A stretch of DNA of 52,402 bases from JBDTGE01 sp050742975 (GTDB lineage: Bacteria > Actinomycetota > Actinomycetes > Mycobacteriales > Jatrophihabitantaceae). A model generated the notes under the pieces. The model was not told the DNA's origin. It searched no databases and saw only the letters and a list, made by a program, of their open reading frames with translations. Below are positions 34,323 to 43,440 of the stretch, piece by piece. Position 1 is the first letter of the stretch. Each line of letters begins with the position of its first letter. The stretch spans positions 1 to 52,402 of the forward strand of contig JBOGDQ010000085.1 in NCBI GenBank assembly GCA_050742975.1, written 5' to 3'. Position numbers and translations under genes: made by a program.

Positions 34323-36040
34323 CAGGCCAGTTCCTCGCGCCAGCGGTTGGTGATCGGCAGCCTGCGGTCCTTTCCGAAGGACTTGAAGCTGATCTTGGGC
34401 CCGGGTGGGTACTGCCGGCGCTTCCACTCGGCCCGGTCGATCAGCGTCCCGACCCGCGCCACCAGCTCACGATCGAAGCCGGCGGCGACGATCTCGGTAA
34501 TGCCCTCGTCCCGGTCCACGTAGCGCTCGATGACCGCGTCCAGAACCGCGTAGTCGGGCAGCGAGTCGGTGTCCAGCTGGCCCGGCCGGAGCTCGGCCGA
34601 CGGCGGCTTGTCGATCGAGTTCGCCGGGATCGGCGGCGTCTCGCCCCGCTCGGCCGCGCGGGCGTTGCGCCACCGCGCCAGCTCCCACACCAGCGACTTG
34701 GGGACGTCCTTGATCGGCGCGAACCCGCCGACCGCATCCCCGTAGATGGTCGAGTAGCCGACCGCCAGCTCGCTCTTGTTGCCGGTGGCCAGCACCAGGT
34801 GCCCCTCGGCGTTGGAGATAGCCATCAGCGTGGTGCCGCGAACGCGAGCCTGCACGTTCTCCTCGGCCAGCCCGGTCAGCCCGAGCGAGCCGACGAAGGC
34901 GTCCACCATCGGCGCGATCGGCACCTCCCGGTACTGCGCGCCGATGCGCTCGGCCAGGTCCTCGGCGTCGGACCTGGAGTGCTCGGAGGAGTACCGGCTC
35001 GGCAGCGAGACGCCGTGCACGTTCGCGCCGCCGATCGCGTCGGCGGCGATCGCGGCGACGACGGCGGAGTCGATGCCGCCGGACAGGCCCAGGACGACCG
35101 AGCTGAACCCGTTCTTGCCGACGTAGTCGCGCAGCCCGGTGACCAGGGCGCCCCATACCTCGGCCTCGTCCGGCAGGCGGTCGGCGACCTGGCCGGCCCG
35201 CGCCGCGAACGCCGGTGGTGGGCCGACGTCGGTCGCGTGGCGGGCGATCGTCATCGGGGCACCGGTCACCGCGGCGGGCTCGGCGACCGCGTCCGCCAGC
35301 TCGACGTCGGCGTAGTACAGGCCCTCGCGGTATTGCGGTGCACGCATCAGGACGTCCCCAGCAGCCCCTACCACCATCGAGTCGCCGTCGAACACCAGCT
35401 CGTCCTGTGCGCCGACCGTGTTCACGTAGAGGATCGGCGCCCGGGCCTCGGCGGCCCGGCGCTGCAGCAGCGGCAGCCGCACGTCGTCCTTGTCCCGCTC
35501 GTACGGCGAGCCGTTGATGTTGACCACCAGCCCGACACCGGCCTGACCGGCCACGGCGAACGGGCCGCCGTCCTGCCACACGTCCTCGCAGATCGTGAGC
35601 GCGAGGTCGACGCCGAGGTGCCGGACTATGACGAACTCCGTCCCCGCGGTGAAGTAGCGGCGCTCGTCGAAGACCCCGTAGTTGGGCAGGTGGTGCTTGA
35701 AGTAGCGGGCCACGACCCGCCCGCGGTGCAGGAACGCCAGCGCGTTTCGCGCCCCGCCGTCGTCGTCGAGGTAGCCGGCTACGACGGCGATCTCGCCGAG
35801 CCCGTCCCCGTCCAGCTCGCGCGCGAGCCGCTCCGGCGCGGTGCGCGCGGCCTGGCGGAACGAGGACCGCAGCACGAGGTCCTCGGGCGGGTAGCCGGTC
35901 AGGGTCATCTCCGGGAAGGCGACCAGGTGGGCCCCGCCGGCAGCAGCCTCCCGCGTGCGGGCCCGGACCATAGCGGTGTTCGCGGCAAGATCCCCGACCG
36001 TGTAATTGACCTGGGCCAGCGCCAGGCGGATCGAGGGCAC
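34322..36040 (-). CDS. nadE: Glutamine-dependent NAD+ synthetase
   Basis: The 572-residue enzyme amidates nicotinic acid adenine dinucleotide. The N-terminal nitrilase-type glutaminase domain shows its triad in FPEMTLTGYPPEDL (Glu), YFKHHLPNYGVFDERRYF (Lys) and LALTICEDVWQDG (Cys). The C-terminal synthetase domain has the ATP loop VVLGLSGGIDSAVVAAIAAD and ATGNKSELAVGYSTIYGD. GTG 36040 was chosen as start because the glutaminase fold begins VPSIRLALAQVNYTVGD. It is shorter than the M. tuberculosis enzyme (679) and closer to the 560-580-residue bacterial form. It is divergent from the L,D-transpeptidase gene across a 275-base gap. Confidence 0.95.
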   Translation of the reverse strand: MPSIRLALAQVNYTVGDLAANTAMVRARTREAAAGGAHLVAFPEMTLTGYPPEDLVLRSSFRQAARTAPERLARELDGDGLGEIAVVAGYLDDDGGARNALAFLHRGRVVARYFKHHLPNYGVFDERRYFTAGTEFVIVRHLGVDLALTICEDVWQDGGPFAVAGQAGVGLVVNINGSPYERDKDDVRLPLLQRRAAEARAPILYVNTVGAQDELVFDGDSMVVGAAGDVLMRAPQYREGLYYADVELADAVAEPAAVTGAPMTIARHATDVGPPPAFAARAGQVADRLPDEAEVWGALVTGLRDYVGKNGFSSVVLGLSGGIDSAVVAAIAADAIGGANVHGVSLPSRYSSEHSRSDAEDLAERIGAQYREVPIAPMVDAFVGSLGLTGLAEENVQARVRGTTLMAISNAEGHLVLATGNKSELAVGYSTIYGDAVGGFAPIKDVPKSLVWELARWRNARAAERGETPPIPANSIDKPPSAELRPGQLDTDSLPDYAVLDAVIERYVDRDEGITEIVAAGFDRELVARVGTLIDRAEWKRRQYPPGPKISFKSFGKDRRLPITNRWREELA

Positions 36041-36315
36041 GCGATCAGTGTGCCGCAGTGCCGGCCGGCGACCCAGGTCGAGTCTGTGACCGGGCTGCGA
36101 GCCGACCGAAATGGGATGCGCCTTAGGGCACACTGAGCGGGCGCAGTTCGGGTCGAATCCCGAACGCAACCAGCGGGGCAGATCGCGCGTCATTGTTGTG
36201 TAAGCAGATCGTGATCCGTCGCTAACCGGACAGCTCACCCCGATCAGTGATACTTGGACATGGCCGACGCCCGCCTCACCGGGCACCGGGTCGCAGACGA
36301 ACAGCAGGAGTTGCA

Positions 36316-37674
36316 GTGGGTTCGGATTTCACGGTGACGGCGATCGGGCGGTCAATGGGCGGGCTTTGTACCGGACGGACGGCGCGCGGTCGGCGCCGTG
36401 CATCCGCGGTGGTCGGCGTCGGTGCGTTGGCCGCGCTCCTGGCCTTGACTGCATGCTCAACGGGCACGGCCAGCCCCAAGGACCCGCCCGGCACGAACAC
36501 CGGGAGCCAGTCCTCGCCCGACCCGGGCCACTCGAGCGGCACTCCCACGCAGGACGGCGCCAAGCTCGCGACGATCACAGCCGGCCCCCGCGGGAACTCG
36601 ATCAACCCGAAGACCCCGATCAGCATCAAGGTCGCCGACGGCACGCTGACCTCGGTCACGGTCACCAACCCGGCCGGCAAGCACGTCACCGGCAATCTGT
36701 CGGCCGACCGCACGACGTGGAAATCGAACGAGGACCTGGGCTACAGCAAGACGTACACGATCTCGGCGGTCGCGGCGAACGCGAATGGCGTGAAGGCCAC
36801 GAAGCACGCCTCGTTCACCACACTGACACCGAACAACATGACGATGCCGTACATGCAGCGGGCCGGCGGCTACTCGCTCGTGAACGGTGCGACCTACGGG
36901 ATCGGCATCGTGCCTGTCGTGCACTTCGACGAGCACATCACCGACAAGGCAGCGGCCGAGCGGGCCCTCAAGGTCACGACCAGCCCTCACGTCGCCGGTT
37001 CCTGGTACTGGGCCGACGACCAGAACGTGCACTGGCGTCCGCAGACCTACTACCAGGCGGGCACCAAGGTGACGATTGCGGCCGACGTGTACGGCGTCGA
37101 CGTCGGCAACGGCCTGTACGGGCAGGACGACGTGAGCACGTCGTTCAAGATCGGGGCCAAGCACATCACGGTCGCCGACGACAACGCACCCAAGGTCAAC
37201 AAAGTGCGGGTGTACTTCAACAACAAGCTGGTCAGGACGATGAACACGTCGATGGGCAAGCACTCATCGACCACCGTCAACGGCACGTTCATCTCCTTCT
37301 ACACGATGAACGGCACCTACACCGTGCTCGAGCACGACAACCCGGCGATCATGTCCTCAGCGAGCTACGGGCTACCGGCCGACGCGCCTGGTGGCTACGC
37401 CCCGGAGCCGATCTACTGGTCCACCAAGATCAGCACGGACGGCATCTACCTGCACGAGTTGGACACCACGGTGTGGGCCCAGAACAACGGCGTCGACACC
37501 TCGCACGGCTGCCTGAACCTCAACCAGACCAATGCGAAGTGGTTCTACCAGCACTCGCAGATCGGCGACGTCGTCGAGATCAGGCACACCGGTGGCCCGA
37601 CCATCGCGCTCTGGCAGAACGGTGACTGGAGCGTCCCGTGGAAGACCTGGGTCGCCGGCAGCGCCCTGCACTGA
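36316..37674 (+). CDS. L,D-transpeptidase lipoprotein (LdtMt2-like) with Ig-like domains
   Basis: The 452-residue protein makes 3-3 crosslinks in peptidoglycan. GTG 36316 follows AGGAG and gives a lipoprotein signal: basic segment, hydrophobic core, lipobox LTAC with Cys47. A Ser/Pro/Thr linker leads to two beta-sandwich domains (PISIKVADGTLTSVTVTNPA; PVVHFDEHITDKAAAERAL). The YkuD catalytic domain has the motif GVDTSHGCLNLNQTNAKWF, with the catalytic Cys near residue 399. The layout matches the actinobacterial Ldt family, which carries carbapenem-sensitive crosslinking in mycobacteria. The enzyme acts outside the cell, anchored to the membrane. Confidence 0.92.
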   Translation: MGSDFTVTAIGRSMGGLCTGRTARGRRRASAVVGVGALAALLALTACSTGTASPKDPPGTNTGSQSSPDPGHSSGTPTQDGAKLATITAGPRGNSINPKTPISIKVADGTLTSVTVTNPAGKHVTGNLSADRTTWKSNEDLGYSKTYTISAVAANANGVKATKHASFTTLTPNNMTMPYMQRAGGYSLVNGATYGIGIVPVVHFDEHITDKAAAERALKVTTSPHVAGSWYWADDQNVHWRPQTYYQAGTKVTIAADVYGVDVGNGLYGQDDVSTSFKIGAKHITVADDNAPKVNKVRVYFNNKLVRTMNTSMGKHSSTTVNGTFISFYTMNGTYTVLEHDNPAIMSSASYGLPADAPGGYAPEPIYWSTKISTDGIYLHELDTTVWAQNNGVDTSHGCLNLNQTNAKWFYQHSQIGDVVEIRHTGGPTIALWQNGDWSVPWKTWVAGSALH

Positions 37675-37729
37675 ACACTTGGGCCGCAGCCGGTCACCCT
37701 GCACCCCGCCGGGAGGTCACCGCGCGGTT

Positions 37730-37790
37730 GGTGAGAACCCCGGCGGAACCCAAGGCGACCCAGCACCGGTCGCCACGCGCGACGAAGTCG
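37730..37790. repeat. Interspersed repeat, copy B (box 1 only)
   Basis: This stretch reads GGTGAGAACCCCGGCGGAAC at its start and ends in GCGCGACGAAGTCG, matching box 1 of copies A and C. The box 2 hairpin is missing. It lies between the L,D-transpeptidase and glnA2, two genes on the same strand. Confidence 0.7.
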
Positions 37791-37853
37791 ACTGCGACCC
37801 TAATGACCAGTCCGTAACGTCACGGTAACCGGAACGAGGCAGACTGGAGCGCT

Positions 37854-39212
37854 GTGGACCGTCAACAGGAGTTCGTGCTGCGCGCGCTCGAGGAGCGTCA
37901 GATCCGTTTCGTGCGCCTGTGGTTCACCGACGTCCTGGGCACGCTGAAGTCGGTCGCGGTCGCGCCGGCCGAGTTGGACGGCGCGTTCGAGGAGGGCATC
38001 GGCTTCGACGGCTCGGCCATCGAGGGGTTCGCCCGCGCGAGCGAGAGCGACATGCTGGCCCGTCCCGACCCGGCCACCTTCCAGATCCTGCCCGAGGCGG
38101 ACGGGCGTGCGCCGGACTCGGCGCGGATGTTCTGCGACATCCAGATGCCCGACGGCTCGCCGTCCTGGGCCGACCCGCGGTATGTGCTGCGCCGCACGCT
38201 GTCCAAGGCTGCGGACAAGGGCTTCACGTTCTACACCCACCCCGAGATCGAGTTCTTCCTGCTGAAGGACCGGCCGACCGACGGCAGCGAGCCGAAGCCG
38301 ATCGACAACGGCGGCTACTTCGACATGACAGCCCACGACACCGCGCACGACTTCCGCCGGGCCGCCGTCGGCACACTGGAGGGGCTGGGCATCTCGGTCG
38401 AGTTCAGCCATCACGAGGTCGCGCCGGGCCAGCAGGAGATCGACCTGCGCTACGCCGACGCGCTGTCCATGGCCGACAACATCATGACCTTCCGGCACGT
38501 CATCAAGGAGGTCGCGATCGCGCACGGCACGCACGCGACCTTCATGCCCAAGCCGTTCCGCCACCAGCCCGGCAGTGGGATGCACACGCACCTGTCCCTT
38601 TTCGAGGGGGACAAGAATGCCTTCCACGACCCGTCCGACGAGCTGTTCCTGTCCAAGACGGCCAAGTCGTTCATCGCCGGGCTGCTGACCCACGCGCGCG
38701 AGATCACGGCCGTCACGAACCAGTGGGTGAACTCGTACAAACGTCTGTTCGGCTACGCCGCGCGTGGCGAGCTGGTCGAGGCGCCGACCTACGTCTGCTG
38801 GGGTCATGCGAACCGTTCGGCGCTCGTGCGGGTGCCGATGTACAAGCCGGGAAAGGCCAACTCGACGCGCGTCGAGCTGCGCTCGCTGGACTCGGCGTGC
38901 AACCCGTACCTCGCCTTCGCGGTGCTGCTCGCAGCCGGAATGAAGGGCGTCGAGGAGGGTTACGAGCTGCCGCCGGGCGCCGAGGACGACGTGTGGTCGC
39001 TGACCGACATCGAGCGTCGCGCGCTCGGGTACGACGAGCTGCCGCACAACCTCGCCGACGCGCTGCACGTCATGGAGACCTCCGAGCTGGTCGCCGAGAC
39101 GCTCGGCGAGCACGTGTTCGACTTCTTCCTGCGCAACAAGCGCGAGGAGTGGGTCGAGTACCGCGCGGAGGTCAGCCCGTTCGAGCTGCGACGGTACTTG
39201 CCCTCCCTCTGA
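37854..39212 (+). CDS. glnA2: Glutamine synthetase type I, GlnA2-like
   Basis: The 452-residue enzyme makes glutamine from glutamate, ammonia and ATP. Its N-terminus MDRQQEFVLRALEERQIRFV is nearly that of mycobacterial GlnA2. Active-site blocks follow: GFDGSAIEGFA, HPEIEFFLL, EFSHHEVAPGQQEIDLR, FMPKPFRHQPGSGMHTHLSL, NSYKRL and NRSALVRVP. The adenylylation motif NLYDLP of GSI-beta enzymes is not seen in the matching region. It starts at GTG 37854 after GGAG. The adenylyltransferase gene glnE lies 5 kb downstream, but its main target is probably another GS (glnA1) outside this window. Confidence 0.94.
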   Translation: MDRQQEFVLRALEERQIRFVRLWFTDVLGTLKSVAVAPAELDGAFEEGIGFDGSAIEGFARASESDMLARPDPATFQILPEADGRAPDSARMFCDIQMPDGSPSWADPRYVLRRTLSKAADKGFTFYTHPEIEFFLLKDRPTDGSEPKPIDNGGYFDMTAHDTAHDFRRAAVGTLEGLGISVEFSHHEVAPGQQEIDLRYADALSMADNIMTFRHVIKEVAIAHGTHATFMPKPFRHQPGSGMHTHLSLFEGDKNAFHDPSDELFLSKTAKSFIAGLLTHAREITAVTNQWVNSYKRLFGYAARGELVEAPTYVCWGHANRSALVRVPMYKPGKANSTRVELRSLDSACNPYLAFAVLLAAGMKGVEEGYELPPGAEDDVWSLTDIERRALGYDELPHNLADALHVMETSELVAETLGEHVFDFFLRNKREEWVEYRAEVSPFELRRYLPSL

Positions 39213-39220
39213 GGGCCGCG

Positions 39221-39402
39221 GCCGATCCTCGCGCCACCACTCGCAAGCTCGGGTGGACACGGGGATCGGCGCGCGACTTCGTCGCGCAGGGCGGCCGGTG
39301 CCGGTTACGTTGCGCTCCGCCGGGGAACTCGCCATCCCATTAGGCTCGCCGATCGATCCCCGCGCCTCCCGTCGCAAGCTCGGGGCGAACACGGGGATCG
39401 AC
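39221..39402. repeat. Interspersed hairpin repeat, copy C, with two hairpins flanking box 1
   Basis: In reverse orientation to copy A there is a hairpin at 39352-39402 (CGATCCCCG/CGGGGATCG around CGCAAGCTCG), box 1 at 39271-39335, and a second hairpin at 39221-39269 with imperfect arms CGATCC/GGGATCGG. It fills the gap between the convergent glnA2 and permease stops. About 110 bp are nearly the same as copy A. Confidence 0.8.
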
Positions 39403-39409
39403 AGCGGCC

Positions 39410-42025
39410 TTATTCGAGCCGCAGGATCTCGGCGGGCCGGGCGCGTTCGGCCAGGGCGTGCGTCGCGACGGACGCGACCAGGATGACGGCGGCGGTGACC
39501 AGCGCGGTGAGCGCGAGCGTCGCAGCCGGCAGGATGAACGCCATCGGCGGCGGCAGCGACGGGTACACGTCCAGCGCGCGATAGATCAGCCCGAACGCCG
39601 CGGCCCCGACCCCGGATCCGGCCAGCCAGCCGAAGCCGACGACGAGCACGAGCTCGAGCGCCAGCGAGTGCAGGTGGCTCAGCTTGGACAGGCCCATCCG
39701 CCGGCTCAGGACGTACGAGACGGTGCGCCGCCGCGTTCGCGCCCCCAGCGCGAAGATCAGCCCGGCGATCGCGACCACGCCGATGAGGACGGCCAGTGCG
39801 CGCAGGTAGCCGAAGATCCAGGTCACCGGAAGCAGCCCGGTCGTGCCGATCACGACGTCCGAGGTGATCTCGGTCAGCACGCTGTACCCGTATTGGTCGA
39901 TCAGGGCGAGCGCGGAGTCGAGCCGGTCGCTCGACGTCCACCACTGATTCTGCCGGTCGGCGTTGCTGTCGACGTGGGCGAGCGCTGCCTCGTTGACGAC
40001 GATCATCGGCCGCGAGCCATTGCGCAGGCCGGGGAACACTGCGTACTTCGCGACGACGTGCAGCGGCAGGGTGCTGGTACGGATCGACACGCTGGTGGCG
40101 TCGTGCCGGCCGGGCGCGTTGACCAGGATGGCCGGGATGGCGCCGCCGCCCGGCGGATCGGTCAGCTGCCCGACCGCGTCGGCCTGATTCGAGGACACGA
40201 ACGCGAACCTGGCGAACGTCGCGGGATCGACGCCGAGTACGTAGGCGTCGGTGCCGTCCTTGAGCACCGGCTCCGACTCGTAGATCCCGACGACCGTCCC
40301 GTCACCCCTGGTGTCCACGACCCTGCCGTGGATGCCATAGACGAGCAGGGCGTGCTCGGCGCCCAGGTTCGTCCGGAACTTCGCGGTCACCTCGTGGCTG
40401 ACGCCGTTGGTGACGGTACTGCCGTAGGTGAGCAGGCAGCACGGCAGGGCGGTGCCGACGACCAGCCCCACGACCACCGCACGCGAGCCGGCCAGTCGGC
40501 GCAGCGCGAAGTAGCCGGCAATCCCGCGCCGATGGGCCACTCGCCCGATCTTGGGAAGCAGCCAGGCGATGATCCGGCCGATGAGCAGCAGCACTGCCGT
40601 CGAGCCGACGATCGGGAAGACGAACGCCAGCGGGCTGACCTTGACGATCGTGTGGTCGACGCTGACGCCGGACCCGGAGCGGATCACCAGTCCCATCCAC
40701 ACCGCGATCGCGAGCAGCCCGAGTTCCCACGGGACGTAACGCAGCCAGCTGCGGGCCGAGCCGATGATCCGGTCGCGGCCGGAAAGCCCGCCGACCAGTC
40801 CGATCAGCACCAGCCCGGCGACCACGGTGCCTGATGCGACCAGCAGAGCCTGCGTCGCTGCGCCCGGTTCGAGCACCGACGTCGGACCGACCGATCGCAC
40901 GATGGCCACGGCGGCGAAGTACCCCCCGACCAGCCCGATCGCGGCAGGCGGCAGCGTCTCGAGGGCAGCCTTGACTCCGAGCTGCGCGGGTCCCACTCCG
41001 CGCGCCACGAGCAGGCGTACCTCCCGCGAGCGATGCGCGGCCCAGAAGACGCCGGCCCCGCCCACCAGCATCAGCGCGACGAGGATGCCGGCGACGTCGA
41101 TCGGCACGATCGAGCCGCTGACCCCGTCGCGCGCATGATGCGCGATGTCGATCTTCGCGGACAGCTGCTGGCTGGAGTCGGTGATCGTCGCGAAGCGCGC
41201 CGTGATCAGGCCGGCTGCTTCCGCGGCCTTGCGCTGGCCACTGTCGTAACCGCTGAGGGGAGTCGTCCCGGCCGGCACGGGGGAGTACCAGGACAGCAGC
41301 ACCGGGCCGTCGCTGACCCGGCCCACCGTCGCCTCGTCCGTGATCAGCAGCGGGCCGTTGCGGGAGTTGATCGGCGTCGCGGCGATCGCCTGGTCCGAGG
41401 CCGCGGTCGGGACGATCTGGGCCTTCCAGCTACAGAAGTACCGGGGCAGGTGGGACAGCGCGAACGGGTTCGGTGCCAGGTCCCGGTAGATACCGGCGAC
41501 CCGGATCGGCCTGCCGGATGTGGTGCGCACCGTGTCACCGGGATGCACGCCGAGCTTGGTGGCGAAGGTGTCGGGGAACCAGGCCCCACTGCCGTCCGCC
41601 GCCGTCAGCTTCTGCACGTGATCCAGCGCGCCCGGCCGGTTGTACAGGTGCACCATGCTCGCCTGGATCCCGGTGGACCCGACCTCGGCCGTGTACGGCG
41701 AGGGCAAGCCGGTCGCGCGCAGCTGGGCGGCACCGCCGGCGCGCACGCTCCTGAGTTCGGAGCCGTCGACGTTCGTCGTCACCGCCGGCAGGCTCGACTC
41801 CGGGCAGTCGTCGGCCGCCTGCGCCCGCAGGCTCGCCGTCCCGAGCGTGGACAGGAACAGCACACCCGACGCGGCGGCGATGGCGAGGACGGCGACCGCG
41901 CCGACGATGGCGAGGAACACGCTCGGCTTGCGCAATAGCAGCAGCGGCGCGCGCGTCCACGGTTCGGTGGTGAGAGCTCCGCCGCGGGCAGCACTGCGCC
42001 GGTGCTGGTGGTGCACTTCGATCAC
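39410..42025 (-). CDS. MacB/FtsX-like ABC transporter permease with cognate ATPases
   Basis: The 871-residue protein has the same plan as the 31740-34322 permease: N-terminal helix (VFLAIVGAVAVLAIAAASGV), large outside domain with Cys (DDCPESSLPAVTTN), central FtsX-type helices, second outside domain, and three C-terminal helices ending in RPAEILRLE. GTG 42025 overlaps the stop of the ATPase gene upstream (GTGA). With two ATPases it forms a complete exporter or mechanotransmission complex. The substrate is not known; proteins of this plan move peptides or lipids, or transmit force, in related systems. Confidence 0.85.
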   Translation of the reverse strand: MIEVHHQHRRSAARGGALTTEPWTRAPLLLLRKPSVFLAIVGAVAVLAIAAASGVLFLSTLGTASLRAQAADDCPESSLPAVTTNVDGSELRSVRAGGAAQLRATGLPSPYTAEVGSTGIQASMVHLYNRPGALDHVQKLTAADGSGAWFPDTFATKLGVHPGDTVRTTSGRPIRVAGIYRDLAPNPFALSHLPRYFCSWKAQIVPTAASDQAIAATPINSRNGPLLITDEATVGRVSDGPVLLSWYSPVPAGTTPLSGYDSGQRKAAEAAGLITARFATITDSSQQLSAKIDIAHHARDGVSGSIVPIDVAGILVALMLVGGAGVFWAAHRSREVRLLVARGVGPAQLGVKAALETLPPAAIGLVGGYFAAVAIVRSVGPTSVLEPGAATQALLVASGTVVAGLVLIGLVGGLSGRDRIIGSARSWLRYVPWELGLLAIAVWMGLVIRSGSGVSVDHTIVKVSPLAFVFPIVGSTAVLLLIGRIIAWLLPKIGRVAHRRGIAGYFALRRLAGSRAVVVGLVVGTALPCCLLTYGSTVTNGVSHEVTAKFRTNLGAEHALLVYGIHGRVVDTRGDGTVVGIYESEPVLKDGTDAYVLGVDPATFARFAFVSSNQADAVGQLTDPPGGGAIPAILVNAPGRHDATSVSIRTSTLPLHVVAKYAVFPGLRNGSRPMIVVNEAALAHVDSNADRQNQWWTSSDRLDSALALIDQYGYSVLTEITSDVVIGTTGLLPVTWIFGYLRALAVLIGVVAIAGLIFALGARTRRRTVSYVLSRRMGLSKLSHLHSLALELVLVVGFGWLAGSGVGAAAFGLIYRALDVYPSLPPPMAFILPAATLALTALVTAAVILVASVATHALAERARPAEILRLE

Positions 42026-42687
42026 CGCAGAACCCCGTCGGCCATCGAGAGCAGGCGGTCGGCGTGATCGAGGGCGTGGGTGTGGTGGCTGACCAGCACG
42101 CACGAGCCGCCGTCGGTGGCGTGATCGCGCAGGCAGGCCAGCACGACGTCGGCCCAGCCGTGGTCCTGGTGAGCCGTCGGCTCGTCGGCCAGCAACAGTC
42201 GCGGGTGCAGGAGCAGGGCGCGCGCGATCGACGTCCGCTGGCGCTCACCGAGCGAGACCTGGGCGGGGAAGCGGTCAGCGAGGTGGTCGATCCCCAGCCG
42301 CTTCATGATCGCTTCGGCACGCTCGGTGTAGTCGTCGGTCTGCTTGGTCAGCCGGGCCGGCAGCAGCACGTTCTCACGGATCGGCAGGTCCTCGAGCAGC
42401 CCGAGCGTCTGGGGCACGAGGGCGAGCTCGGACCACGGCAGCTCGGCCGCCACGCCCCCCGCGTGCTCGAGCTCGCCGCTGTCCGGGTCCTCCCAGCCGC
42501 ACAGGACCGCGAGCAGGGTCGACTTGCCCGATCCGGACGCGCCCGAGATGCCGAGGATCTCGCCACTGTCTACCGTGATGTCCACGCTGCGCAGGGCGTG
42601 CACCACCTCCGCGTCCCGGCGGAAGGACTTGGTCAGGGCCCGGCCGCGCACCACCCGGACGCCCCGCTCCCGGACCGCGCTCACCAT
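42022..42687 (-). CDS. ABC transporter ATP-binding protein (MacB/LolD-like), second of two
   Basis: The 221-residue ATPase has Walker A GASGSGKST, a Q-loop at LALVPQTLGLL, the signature VSLGERQRTSIARAL (a variant of LSGGQ), Walker B LLLADEPT and the switch His in LVSHHTHAL. ATG 42687 overlaps the end of the first ATPase gene by 7 bases, and its TGA overlaps the permease start. The signature variant LGERQ suggests this may be the less active site of a heterodimer with the next ATPase. Confidence 0.9.
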   Translation of the reverse strand: MVSAVRERGVRVVRGRALTKSFRRDAEVVHALRSVDITVDSGEILGISGASGSGKSTLLAVLCGWEDPDSGELEHAGGVAAELPWSELALVPQTLGLLEDLPIRENVLLPARLTKQTDDYTERAEAIMKRLGIDHLADRFPAQVSLGERQRTSIARALLLHPRLLLADEPTAHQDHGWADVVLACLRDHATDGGSCVLVSHHTHALDHADRLLSMADGVLR

Positions 42688-43373
42688 GACTCGACGGTCC
42701 TTCCGTGCTCCAGCCGCAGCACGTGGTCGGCGCGGGCGATCACGCGCGGGTCGTGCGAGGCGATCGCGATCGCGGCGCCGGTGTCGCACAGCACCGAGAA
42801 GCCGTCCAGAACCTGCTCGACCGCGGCCGAGTCGAGTTCGGCGGTGGGCTCGTCGGCCACGACGAACGGCGGATGGCCGACCATCGCGCACGCTATGGCC
42901 ACGCGTTGCTGCTCGCCTCCGGACAGCCGGTGCGGCGTGTGGTCCGGGCGGTCCTGCAGCCCGAGCCGGCCGAGCATCGCCAGGACCTCGTCGCTGGTCA
43001 CTCGCTGGCCCCGCAGCCGGGCGGACAGCCGGAGCTGGTCGGCCGCGGTCAGGTACTCGACCAGGTTCTCGATCGGGTCAGCGAAGATGTACGCGATCGA
43101 GAAGCGCCGGAGCCGGCGGCGCTCGCGGGCGCTGGAGTTCGCGACCGACGCGCCGCCGACCTCGAGGGACCCGCTGTCGGGACGGTCGACGCAGGCGAGG
43201 ATGCGCAGGAGCGAGGACTTGCCCGATCCGGACGGGCCGGCGATGACCGTAAGCGCGCCGCGAGGAAACTGCTTCTCGACACTGTCCAGGGCGCGGATGC
43301 GCTCCCGGTCCACGCGGTACACCTTGTTGATGTTGTGGCAATACGCGCCAAGCTGGAGTGTCCGCGTCGACAT
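42681..43373 (-). CDS. ABC transporter ATP-binding protein (MacB/LolD-like), first of two
   Basis: The 230-residue ATPase starts at ATG 43373 (MSTRTLQLGAYCHNINKVYR). It has Walker A GPSGSGKSS, a canonical signature RLSGGEQQRVAIACAM, Walker B PFVVADEPTAELD and the switch His in IASHDPRV. It is the first gene of the operon ATPase-ATPase-permease. The 67-base gap to the divergent glutamine amidotransferase gene holds both promoters. A TACAGT box lies about 10 bases before the ATG, so the mRNA may have almost no leader. Unlike its partner it has a full LSGGE signature. Confidence 0.9.
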   Translation of the reverse strand: MSTRTLQLGAYCHNINKVYRVDRERIRALDSVEKQFPRGALTVIAGPSGSGKSSLLRILACVDRPDSGSLEVGGASVANSSARERRRLRRFSIAYIFADPIENLVEYLTAADQLRLSARLRGQRVTSDEVLAMLGRLGLQDRPDHTPHRLSGGEQQRVAIACAMVGHPPFVVADEPTAELDSAAVEQVLDGFSVLCDTGAAIAIASHDPRVIARADHVLRLEHGRTVESW

Positions 43374-43440
43374 GATCAATACTGTAGGGCAGTCGCTTGA
43401 CCGCACTCATGGCGTGCGCGCAGGTCGATACGCTGTTGAT

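Noticed and set aside
42064..43440. N-terminal 459-residue extension of the glutamine amidotransferase
   Set aside because: It is antisense of the two ATPase genes; the GATase fold starts at ATG 43441.
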